Assembly: GCA_018334735.1 (NCBI GenBank)
Contig: JAGXLK010000083.1
Span: 1-8,195, forward strand
Origin: Planctomycetota bacterium
GTDB lineage: Bacteria; Planctomycetota; Brocadiia; SM23-32
Direction of reading: 5' to 3'
Length of the DNA stretch: 8,195 nt
Position numbers and translations under genes: made by a program. Below the pieces are notes generated by a model. It did no database searches and was not told the DNA's origin. It worked only from the letters and a program-made list of their open reading frames with translations. This document shows, one piece after another, positions 1 through 8,195 of the stretch (the first letter of the stretch is position 1; each line of letters begins with the position of its first letter).

Positions 1-1
1 C

Positions 2-268
2 GATGTCTTGCGTGAAGTCGCCGAAAAATACGATGCTGGAATGAATCAGATCGCCATCAAATGGCTTCTCTCGAGGCCGGGAGTCAGCTGTCCCATTCTG
101 GGGGGGAGCAAACCGGAACATTACGACTCAATGTATGAACTCGATGAGATTGAAATCGCCCCCGAAGACCTCGAGCGTCTGACCGAAGCCAGCGAGTGCC
201 GTCGCTACCGTCCTCACATGAATCAACCTGTCGTGAGCGGTTATCCGCTTTCTAAAAACCGCTGGTAA
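2..268 (+). CDS. Aldo/keto reductase, C-terminal fragment (5' end outside window)
   Basis: This is the last 88 codons of an NAD(P)H-dependent aldo/keto reductase; the frame is already open at the left edge and the gene begins outside the window. The visible part matches the end of the (beta/alpha)8 barrel. It has a helix with the IAIKWLLSRPGVSCPILGG stretch, then GSKPEH, which corresponds to the cofactor 2'-phosphate/adenine-binding segment of the family (usually G-x-R/K-x-x-x-Q). A closing acidic helix follows (LDEIEIAPEDLERLTEAS). The catalytic Asp-Tyr-Lys-His residues lie in the missing part, so the substrate cannot be guessed. It is convergent with the six-gene minus-strand cluster and its stop is 1 nt from the stop of the neighbouring gene, so it probably belongs to a separate transcript. 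The family call is firm; the subfamily is unknown. Confidence 0.88.
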   Translation, partial: DVLREVAEKYDAGMNQIAIKWLLSRPGVSCPILGGSKPEHYDSMYELDEIEIAPEDLERLTEASECRRYRPHMNQPVVSGYPLSKNRW

Positions 269-284
269 ATCAAGTCCAGTTTTT
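254..284. terminator. Possible weak bidirectional terminator between convergent genes
   Basis: AAAAA (254-258), CTGG (262-265), a 10-nt loop, CCAG (276-279) and TTTTT (280-284) form a symmetrical hairpin. It has a 4-bp G/C stem and flanking A/T runs, and it covers both stop codons. Read in either direction it ends in a T run, as expected for a shared terminator between convergent genes. The stem is short and a 3-nt bulge (CCG, 259-261) interrupts the A/T extension, so the call is weak. Confidence 0.3.
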
Positions 285-1349
285 CAGTCTTTCGAGAACC
301 TTTTCCGCGTGCTCACGGTTTTGAATTCCGCCGATCCTCAGCCACAGGCCCTCCGGCGACAGTTCATCCATAAAGAGATCCAGCTCCCCGATGCCGATTC
401 CAATCTGAAGCCCTTTCCCGGCATCCTGACACTTCTTGTACACATCAAGCCAGTTTGAAGCCGGCCCCTGCCCCGCCCCGTAAACCCACTGAACGGCATT
501 CAAAGAATCGATTGCCAGCAGGCTGTCCAGATGCTGAAGCGCGCCCGGCCCGTCCAGATGATAGATGGCCGCCTCCATGTGCTCGCATTCCCTGACGATA
601 CCCGGCAGAAAAACTTCATCGAACATTTCACTGGAAATCATGCACGAAAAATCGTTACTGGGAACGTACCAGCGTTTACTGGAGACGATTCCCGCCCAGG
701 TGCTGATTGCCTGACCCGCGCTCTGCAATTTGTCGCAGAAAAAATCAAAGACCTCCAGATATACATCCGTCACGCGGTCGACCATTTTTTTGACTTCGTC
801 GCGGTATTCAATCATATCCAGAGCCAGGCGCTCGGGATCGCGGAACGCCGCCACGGCGTCTCCGCCCGGGTGGATATCGGTTAAACCCGTGTAGAATTTG
901 CCCTCCCCTATCTCCAGAAGCGCATCGGTCATTTCCGTGATTTTCTGGAAGTACTTGTTGTCCCAAGAAAACTCGAGCTCGGCGGCATCCTCCCAGTTTT
1001 CCAGATTGGGGATAGACCAGCTGGTTCGCTCGCCGTATTCCATCTCCGCGCCGAAGAAACAGCTGAAAACCTCTGGCCCGAGGTTAGGGTGAGCATGCGG
1101 AAGTGCATCCCCAAGAAACACAGTATTCATAACATTAGCGAGTTTCGACTCGGCCATATACTCCGTATCCCACCAGCGGTCTCGCAAACAATCCCAGTCT
1201 TTCTGGGGCGGGTGGGGAAAGTCCGTATTCTCCTCCCCTATCGTTATATTGGCCACCGGACGGTCGATTATTTCCATTTCCCAAAACGCATCCTGGCGTT
1301 CAATACGTTTCTCCCAATCGGGAATGCGCTCAATTGGCATCAAATTCAC
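270..1349 (-). CDS. Uroporphyrinogen decarboxylase / corrinoid methyltransferase-like protein
   Basis: This 359-residue protein is a single URO-D-fold (TIM-barrel) domain. The superfamily includes HemE and the corrinoid:CoM methyltransferases MtaA/MtbA. Members of this divergent branch often sit in sugar-catabolic clusters and have no proven function. Visible landmarks are an N-terminal segment rich in Trp and acidic residues (DWEKRIERQDAFWEMEIIDRP), TDIHPGGDA near 157-165, W218, the SNDFSCMIS strand near 231-239, and YHLDGPGALQHLD (263-275) followed by VQWVYGAG. MtaA-type enzymes bind zinc through His-x-Cys plus a later Cys. Here the nearest match is His264-x-Asp266, with no Cys in the likely position of the third ligand, so classical thiol activation is doubtful. 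True HemE is unlikely: the protein is diverged and no haem genes are nearby. It is the last gene of the operon, 64 nt after the galactosidase. GTG is chosen as start because of the purine-rich RBS 11 nt upstream; ATG at 1340 is the alternative. Confidence 0.8.
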   Translation of the reverse strand: MNLMPIERIPDWEKRIERQDAFWEMEIIDRPVANITIGEENTDFPHPPQKDWDCLRDRWWDTEYMAESKLANVMNTVFLGDALPHAHPNLGPEVFSCFFGAEMEYGERTSWSIPNLENWEDAAELEFSWDNKYFQKITEMTDALLEIGEGKFYTGLTDIHPGGDAVAAFRDPERLALDMIEYRDEVKKMVDRVTDVYLEVFDFFCDKLQSAGQAISTWAGIVSSKRWYVPSNDFSCMISSEMFDEVFLPGIVRECEHMEAAIYHLDGPGALQHLDSLLAIDSLNAVQWVYGAGQGPASNWLDVYKKCQDAGKGLQIGIGIGELDLFMDELSPEGLWLRIGGIQNREHAEKVLERLKNWT

Positions 1350-1360
1350 TGTGACTGAAT

Positions 1361-1369
1361 CCTCTCCTC
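1361..1369 (-). promoter_or_regulatory. Ribosome binding site of the URO-D-like gene
   Basis: On the minus strand this reads GAGGAGAGG, a good Shine-Dalgarno match that leaves 11 nt to the GTG codon at 1349-1347. The in-frame ATG at 1340-1338 would be 20 nt away. The site therefore favours the GTG start. Confidence 0.6.
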
Positions 1370-1386
1370 AAAATGATGCGGAAGCT

Positions 1387-1413
1387 TGTCATCTTTCGGT
1401 TTGAAAAATGACA
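1387..1413 (-). other. 11-bp RNA hairpin directly after the beta-galactosidase stop
   Basis: On the minus strand the arms TGTCATTTTTC (1413-1403) and GAAAGATGACA (1397-1387) pair over 11 positions, with one G-U pair and a 5-nt loop (AAACC). The first arm base immediately follows the TAA stop at 1416-1414. No U tract follows, so it is not a standard intrinsic terminator. The plus-strand version has a C-A mismatch at the same place, so the fold is better in the operon mRNA. Roles that fit are 3'-end stabilisation or processing between the galactosidase and the last gene, or partial attenuation; none is proven. Confidence 0.45.
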
Positions 1414-4506
<3,093 letters not shown>

Positions 4507-5856
4507 TTAATTTTCCATTTCTTCCTCGGATGAGGGGCGAATTTCCGGCTCTTGTTCTCCTGCTGCCTCCATCCGCGATATCAGGCGCTCGCGCAATTCG
4601 GCCCGCACATTTTCGTAAGCCGGATCGTCGACAAGGTTATTTCGTTCGTGTGGATCGGCTTCCAGATCGTAAAGGAAATCCTCTACAAAGAGTTCACTGC
4701 CCGGGGCTCCACCTCCTGTGTCGGGCGCGCGCACGGAATATTTCCAGCGATGTGTCCGAATTGCTCGGCCGCAGTGACTTTCGCTGATCTGGATGAAAAC
4801 TTCATCCCGCCAGTCTTCGCTATCTCCCGCAACCAGTCTCTGCAACGGCTCTCCCCGCATGTAATCGGGCAGATCAAGTCCTGCAGTCTTCATTACGGTG
4901 TTTGGCGTATCGATCAGATTGACCAGTTCACTGCACACCTTCCCGCCACGGAAACCGGGCCCTGAAATAACCATCGGGATATGGGTGCAGGCATCGTGGC
5001 ATGCGCGTTTGTATTCCCCATTCCGCGTGCGGAAATGCGATCCGTGGTCGCTGGTCCATATAATCAGGGTATCATCGGCGATTCCCTGCTCTTCGAGCTC
5101 CTCGCGCAGCCGGCCAAAGTTGCGGTCGAGCGCATTGATGCATCCGAGATAATCCGGGTAATTCTCGCGCCAATCGCCTTCGGTATCCACGAGATCACCG
5201 GGCACTTCGAAATCGCCAAATCGTTCTTTTGAACCCTCGGGCCCTTCGTACCGGTTGTGATCGTTTTGATGGTGAGGCTCGATATAGGAAAGGAATAAGA
5301 AGAAAGGCTTATCGGTCTTCCGAGATTTCAAGTAATCGAGCGCAAAATCTGTGCAACAATCGACTCTGTAACCCTTGAATTCGACTTTTTCGTTATCGGC
5401 GTTGAACATATGCCCGTCGTAACCGTGAGACGTGAATTCGAGGATATCGGAGGCAAGCCAGTGGTCCTTGTAGCCTCCCCGTCTTTCGAGCGGGATAGGT
5501 TTGGTCCGGTAATCAAACTCTCCCCGTGTAGAAGCCAGATGCCACTTTCCGATGTAGGCGACCTCGTAGCCGGCGTCGGACATCCAGTGGGCGAGCGTTC
5601 GCGTATCCTGGGGAAGCGCAATCCCGTTCGTCACACAGCCCGTTTCGGTCGCCCATTTCCCCGTCTGGATGCAGGAACGGGCCGGTCCGCAGACAGGCTG
5701 GCAGGTGAAAGCGTTTTCAAATCGCACGCCTTCCTGAGCCATGCGGTCCAGATTCGGGGTCACATCGAGCGGTTGTCCGTAACAACCGACAGTATCCCAT
5801 CGTTGCTGATCGGTGAAAAAATAGAGGATATTCGGTTTGTTCTGTTCTTCACTCAT
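4507..5856 (-). CDS. Type I (formylglycine-dependent) sulfatase, alkaline-phosphatase fold
   Basis: This 449-residue enzyme hydrolyses sulfate esters, here probably on a carbohydrate. The N-terminal NILYFFTDQQRWDTVGCYG supplies the metal ligands Asp16 and Gln17. Cys56-Gly-Pro58-Ala-Arg60 is a complete C-x-P-x-R motif in which Cys56 (codon 5691-5689) must be oxidised to formylglycine. Further active-site candidates are Lys104 and His106 in GKWH, His195 in EPHH, Asp270-His271 in TSDHG and Lys283. The C-terminal subdomain (about 360-449) includes the usual RTHRWKY and LYDLEADPHERNNL segments and ends in an acidic tail. No maturase (FGE or anSME) is encoded in the window, so it must be elsewhere. 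The chain starts directly with the catalytic strand and has no signal peptide, unlike many exported polysaccharide sulfatases. The RBS AAAGGTG ends 7 nt before the ATG; 25 nt separate it from the cupin stop. Substrate is unknown; galactose sulfate is an inference from the neighbouring galactosidase. Confidence 0.95.
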   Translation of the reverse strand: MSEEQNKPNILYFFTDQQRWDTVGCYGQPLDVTPNLDRMAQEGVRFENAFTCQPVCGPARSCIQTGKWATETGCVTNGIALPQDTRTLAHWMSDAGYEVAYIGKWHLASTRGEFDYRTKPIPLERRGGYKDHWLASDILEFTSHGYDGHMFNADNEKVEFKGYRVDCCTDFALDYLKSRKTDKPFFLFLSYIEPHHQNDHNRYEGPEGSKERFGDFEVPGDLVDTEGDWRENYPDYLGCINALDRNFGRLREELEEQGIADDTLIIWTSDHGSHFRTRNGEYKRACHDACTHIPMVISGPGFRGGKVCSELVNLIDTPNTVMKTAGLDLPDYMRGEPLQRLVAGDSEDWRDEVFIQISESHCGRAIRTHRWKYSVRAPDTGGGAPGSELFVEDFLYDLEADPHERNNLVDDPAYENVRAELRERLISRMEAAGEQEPEIRPSSEEEMEN

Positions 5857-5881
5857 CAGGGAACACCTTTTTCAAAATTGG

Positions 5882-6250
5882 TCAGTCGGTCATTTTTTCG
5901 CAATCGCGGGATGAATAGACGACCAGCATTTCAGAAGCTTCATTGTCGACGTTTTCGCTGCGATGTTTCAGGCCGGGTGGAATCACCACAGCATCGCCGG
6001 CCGTCATTTCCATGAACTCTTCTTCACTGGATATATATTGCCGCACCACGCCCGTCATCACGTAGATGAACTCCTCACATCCCGGGTGATAATGTTCATC
6101 CGTGCGGCAATCCGGCAGGATCTCGCATATAGCCACGGCAAGCTCTCTTGAATTTTCATCATCTTTCCCGGCATACCAGCGGAGTTTGCCCCATGTATGC
6201 TCTTCGGTTTCGGCATCGGCTTCACGCACAAGTTTGGCTGCGCTCTTCAT
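5882..6250 (-). CDS. Small single-domain cupin protein
   Basis: This is a 122-residue protein with one cupin barrel and both family motifs intact. Motif 1 is His53-Tyr-His55 with Glu59/Glu60 and Gly67. Motif 2 runs from Gly85 through Pro91, Gly93 and His96 to Asn100, and matches G-x5-P-x-G-x2-H-x3-N exactly. His53, His55, Glu60 (or Glu59) and His96 form the likely site for a divalent metal. Small cupins of this type act as sugar or keto-acid isomerases, epimerases, dioxygenases or ligand sensors, and sequence alone does not separate these. The start codon overlaps the stop of the dehydrogenase gene (ATGA), with a strong AGGAGGT 9 nt upstream, so the two are probably made together. A role in tautomerising or isomerising the keto-sugar product of that dehydrogenase is plausible inference. 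Confidence 0.88.
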   Translation of the reverse strand: MKSAAKLVREADAETEEHTWGKLRWYAGKDDENSRELAVAICEILPDCRTDEHYHPGCEEFIYVMTGVVRQYISSEEEFMEMTAGDAVVIPPGLKHRSENVDNEASEMLVVYSSRDCEKMTD

Positions 6251-7236
6251 GCTTTTTCTACCTCCTCATAGGTCAAATTGACGGATTCACTCTTTTCACA
6301 GGAGCGGACGATTCCTTCGTAAAGAACCATGCTCCGATACGAATTTTGAACGGAAGATCTTGACTCTTTACGGCCCGTGCGAACGGCGTCGATGAAATCT
6401 TCCAATTCCGATAGATGTCCGGTGTCCCTTCCGCTGTCGCCGCCCGAGACGAATGTCGGCGGCTCGCGGTATTCCACACATTCTCCATCTCGGGCAATGC
6501 GCCACTGCGATGAATTATGCACTGACATAAAATTGCCGCCCGCGGCCGTAATCTCGACTTCCTCGGTGGGAATTTGGAATGATCTCCCATCGGTAAAGTT
6601 GAATGAACCAACCGCGCCGCTGGCATACCGCACAGACACAGCATAGGAATGCTTTTCTCTGGTAAATACAAAGACCTGTTCGGCATCCCCAAAAAGATAA
6701 CCGGAAAGATCGATCATGTGGATACAAAAATCGAGGAGAAATGATGTCCGAAAGCTCTCATTGGTATAACGCGAGGAAGCATAGTCGATAGAAAGCGATT
6801 CCAGCTCTTCAGGACCAAATTCTTCGATGAATTTCTTCGCCCGGGTGTAGGCGCGACTATACCTTTTTTTGAAAGCCGTCACGCACAACTGGCCGGTTTC
6901 TTCTGAAACCCGGGCGACTTTCAGAGCATCCTCCGCACAGGCGGCCGGCGGTTTTTCCGTGTAGACCGGCAGCCCGTGTCTCATTATTTTCGGAGCGAGT
7001 TCTGCGTGGGCTTCCGGCCCGACGCAAACGATGACTCCGTCCGGTTGCGCGGCATCAAGCATTTTGTCCATATCGTCATACGGCTTCCCTCCGAACAACT
7101 CGGCGTTGCGGGCCGCCTTTTCAAGATCAAGGTCGCAGACACCCACAAGTTTGGCTCCGGCTGTCGCCAGGTAAGGGTAAATTCGGCGCGTCGAGAGGTT
7201 GCCTGCTCCGACCACCGCTATTTTGGGGAATGGCAT
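6247..7236 (-). CDS. Gfo/Idh/MocA family NAD(P)-dependent oxidoreductase
   Basis: This 329-residue protein belongs to the family that oxidises or reduces hydroxyls of sugars, inositols and their derivatives. The N-terminal Rossmann domain (about 4-120) has KIAVVGAGNLSTRR (Gly10-x-Gly12) and VCDLD at the end of strand 2, where the acidic residue suggests NAD rather than NADP. YTEKPPA (92-98) holds the conserved Glu94-Lys95-Pro96, Lys95 being the usual catalytic lysine. The C-terminal alpha/beta domain (about 125-315) contains LLDFCIHMIDL, giving Asp169-x3-His173-x2-Asp176, the family's catalytic Asp/His pair. No signal peptide is seen. The start overlaps the upstream TIM-barrel gene by 19 nt, with GAGGT 9 nt before the ATG. 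Pairing with a xylose-isomerase-like TIM barrel is common in sugar, inositol and 3-keto-glycoside pathways; the actual substrate cannot be read from the sequence. Confidence 0.93.
   Translation of the reverse strand: MPFPKIAVVGAGNLSTRRIYPYLATAGAKLVGVCDLDLEKAARNAELFGGKPYDDMDKMLDAAQPDGVIVCVGPEAHAELAPKIMRHGLPVYTEKPPAACAEDALKVARVSEETGQLCVTAFKKRYSRAYTRAKKFIEEFGPEELESLSIDYASSRYTNESFRTSFLLDFCIHMIDLSGYLFGDAEQVFVFTREKHSYAVSVRYASGAVGSFNFTDGRSFQIPTEEVEITAAGGNFMSVHNSSQWRIARDGECVEYREPPTFVSGGDSGRDTGHLSELEDFIDAVRTGRKESRSSVQNSYRSMVLYEGIVRSCEKSESVNLTYEEVEKA
6260..6266 (-). promoter_or_regulatory. Strong ribosome binding site of the cupin gene
   Basis: The minus strand reads AGGAGGT, a near-perfect Shine-Dalgarno sequence 9 nt before the cupin ATG and inside the last codons of the dehydrogenase gene. 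It fixes the cupin start and is the best RBS in the cluster, suggesting independent strong initiation as well as coupling through the ATGA overlap. Confidence 0.8.
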
Positions 7237-7973
7237 CGATTAACTACCTCTGTCACGTATTCGAGAGCTTCCGCAAGGGCGTCCAGTCCCTCCTGATCAT
7301 TTTCCAATTCCATCTCCAGAACGACATTCCCGTCGTAATTGTCCTTAACAAGTCTTCGCAACAGACCTTCAATATCAACTTCACCTTCCCCGAAGCGAAC
7401 GCTCCGGGATCCCACCTGATCTTTCAGATGCACCAATGCCACCTGTTCCGCCAGTTTCTGATAAGCTTTTTGCCAGCTTATTCCCATGCTGTGGTATTGG
7501 CCGACTTCCAGCAATGTTTTCAAAGCAGGATTGGCGATTTTATTCAGGATTTCTTGCATATCTTCTACGGTCTCGATGGGCGAATTGATATGGTTGGTAA
7601 GAACCGCTGTAATCGGCAAACCGCTGATGGAGTCCAACAACGCAGGCGCCCGTTCGATGTAGCTGTCTTTGGAATTCGCATTCAGAATAACAACCCGGCA
7701 TTTCAGCTCCGCGGCGCAACGGCACATTTGACAGGCCTCTTCTACGCTTTCCGGCCGACCTGTCAGATAGGAAAGATGCAGTGATGATAATCGAATTCCG
7801 TATTGCTTGAAAATGTCCCTGTATTCTCCGCAGGGTCTTTCCATATCGAAACGGGCTTCAGTCCAGTTGGAAAAAAGCTCGACGTCTCGAAACCCTGCTT
7901 CTTCGTACCCACGCAGGGCTTCTTCCAGCGACAGATTGGGGGTGCTACATGGACTGGCGCTGAAACTGATCAT
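7218..7973 (-). CDS. Sugar phosphate isomerase/epimerase-like TIM barrel protein
   Basis: This 251-residue protein is a xylose-isomerase-like (AP endonuclease 2 type) TIM barrel. The order of strand ends fits the family: GFRDVELF (Glu32) near the start, RLSSLHLSY (His66), AVLTNHINSP (125-128), LLEVGQYHSMG (154-164), VHLKDQ (His182, Asp185), RFGEGEVDIEGLL (the usual G-x-G-x-x-D segment) and VVLEMEL (Glu220). Family members isomerise or epimerise sugars and inositol derivatives with a divalent metal. Two expected ligand positions look altered: Thr126 where a Glu is common before NH, and Glu156 where Asp is common, so activity is uncertain. ATG at 7973 is chosen because the barrel's first strand begins there, the length suits the family, and AAGGGA lies just upstream. 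The frame stays open to the window edge, but those 74 extra residues resemble no barrel element. It is probably the first gene of the operon. Confidence 0.85.
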   Translation of the reverse strand: MISFSASPCSTPNLSLEEALRGYEEAGFRDVELFSNWTEARFDMERPCGEYRDIFKQYGIRLSSLHLSYLTGRPESVEEACQMCRCAAELKCRVVILNANSKDSYIERAPALLDSISGLPITAVLTNHINSPIETVEDMQEILNKIANPALKTLLEVGQYHSMGISWQKAYQKLAEQVALVHLKDQVGSRSVRFGEGEVDIEGLLRRLVKDNYDGNVVLEMELENDQEGLDALAEALEYVTEVVNRCHSPK

Positions 7974-8049
7974 AGAATCCCTTTTCGGTAAAAATTCTCC
8001 ATACGGCTCTATCAGTACAAGTTGATCCCATTGTTTCTCAGTCGACGGG

Positions 8050-8078
8050 ATAATAGACCATGCCAGCTCGGCACTCAA
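8050..8078 (-). promoter_or_regulatory. Candidate sigma-70-type promoter of the six-gene operon
   Basis: On the minus strand TTGAGT (8078-8073) and TATTAT (8055-8050) are separated by exactly 17 nt. Transcription would begin near 8043, leaving about 70 nt of leader before the ATG at 7973. Position and spacing fit, but the boxes are imperfect (-35 and -10 each miss consensus) and no experiment supports it. Confidence 0.4.
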
Positions 8079-8091
8079 GCTGAAACACGAT

Positions 8092-8119
8092 TTGCAAACA
8101 AAGTTCAAACAAATATACT
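8092..8119 (+). promoter_or_regulatory. Candidate divergent promoter
   Basis: On the plus strand TTGCAA (8092-8097) and TATACT (8114-8119) lie 16 nt apart. The -10 box misses consensus by one base. Transcription would start near 8126 and run toward a possible gene starting at 8171. The spacer between the boxes is filled by a tandem CAAACAAA repeat, which could be a regulator site. Confidence 0.35.
8095..8113. repeat. Tandem direct repeat CAAACAAA, 11-bp period
   Basis: CAAACAAA occurs at 8095-8102 and again at 8106-8113, separated by GTT. The 11-bp period places both copies on nearly the same face of the DNA. They overlap the candidate plus-strand promoter and lie about 50 to 70 bp upstream of the start predicted for the operon promoter. 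This is a position where an activator of AraC type, which binds direct repeats, would fit. Confidence 0.45.
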
Positions 8120-8146
8120 GCATTAAGTGAGATAAAACTTCCTGGG

Positions 8147-8162
8147 GAAATCGGCCGATTTC
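8147..8162. promoter_or_regulatory. Perfect 16-bp palindrome, candidate operator
   Basis: GAAATCGGCCGATTTC equals its own reverse complement over all 16 bases. It has no central loop, so it is better suited to binding a dimeric protein than to folding in RNA. It lies between the candidate divergent promoter and the ATG at 8171, where a repressor could control that gene. The cognate regulator is unknown. Confidence 0.45.
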
Positions 8163-8170
8163 TATCACAG

Positions 8171-8195
8171 ATGGCAAGAGACTCGACAAAAGCAC
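8171..8195 (+). CDS. Possible start of a divergent gene (only 8 codons visible)
   Basis: ATG at 8171 opens a frame reading MARDSTKA to the window edge. It lies 45 nt downstream of the predicted start point of the candidate divergent promoter and 8 nt after the 16-bp palindrome. Many local regulators of sugar operons (LacI, GntR, AraC families) are divergent and begin with short basic or polar leaders like this. Eight residues cannot identify a family, no good ribosome binding site is visible, and the frame is also open upstream to a stop at 8081-8083. This is a placement hypothesis only. Confidence 0.2.

Noticed and set aside
1387..1413. Reading the hairpin after the galactosidase as an intrinsic terminator
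   Set aside because: No U tract follows on either strand, and a good RBS and a co-directional gene follow closely.
5410..6015. 201-codon plus-strand open frame across the sulfatase and cupin genes
   Set aside because: It is antisense to two well-supported genes and spans their junction; its translation has no recognisable domain.
7230..7784. 184-codon plus-strand open frame opposite the TIM-barrel gene
   Set aside because: It is complementary to a recognisable isomerase-like barrel and its sequence looks like an antisense shadow.
8025..8051. Inverted repeat ATCCC/GGGAT in the operon leader as a riboswitch or attenuator
   Set aside because: The stem is only 5 bp with a 17-nt loop and no further structure or conserved motif is visible.
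7974..8195. N-terminal extension of the TIM-barrel gene from a GTG at the window edge
   Set aside because: The extra 74 residues do not resemble a barrel strand or a signal peptide, the first barrel strand begins right at the ATG at 7973, and the stretch holds promoter-like and palindromic sequence.

Overview
The window looks like a polysaccharide-degrading heterotroph of the PVC group (Lentisphaerota, Kiritimatiellota, Planctomycetota) or a similar lineage such as Poribacteria or Latescibacteria. This is inferred from the mix of a formylglycine-type sulfatase, an orphan uroporphyrinogen-decarboxylase-like protein, a Gfo/Idh/MocA oxidoreductase and a xylose-isomerase-like TIM barrel in one cluster. 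The phylum cannot be fixed from the sequence alone.

Layout. Positions 2-268 (+) hold the C-terminal end of an aldo/keto reductase. Everything else recognisable lies on the minus strand as one six-gene run, read from right to left: a sugar phosphate isomerase/epimerase-type TIM barrel (7218-7973), a Gfo/Idh/MocA dehydrogenase (6247-7236), a small cupin (5882-6250), a type I sulfatase (4507-5856), a LacZ-type GH2 beta-galactosidase (1414-4503) and a uroporphyrinogen-decarboxylase/corrinoid-methyltransferase-like protein (270-1349). Junctions are a 19-nt overlap, an ATGA overlap, 25 nt, 3 nt and 64 nt, so a single transcript is likely. The 64-nt gap starts with an 11-bp hairpin abutting the beta-galactosidase stop codon. 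The last gene ends 1 nt from the convergent reductase.

The right end (7974-8195) is best read as a regulatory region. It holds a candidate minus-strand promoter for the operon, a candidate plus-strand promoter, a tandem CAAACAAA repeat with an 11-bp period, and a perfect 16-bp palindrome. A divergent gene, possibly the local regulator, may begin at 8171, but too little of it is visible to identify.

Working model (inference): a sulfated galactoside is taken up, desulfated and cleaved in the cytoplasm, since neither the sulfatase nor the galactosidase shows a signal peptide. The dehydrogenase, TIM barrel and cupin then oxidise or isomerise the released or modified sugar. The decarboxylase-like protein is the odd member. 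It may handle a methyl group, for instance from an O-methylated sugar, but it lacks the usual zinc-site cysteine, so its role is open.
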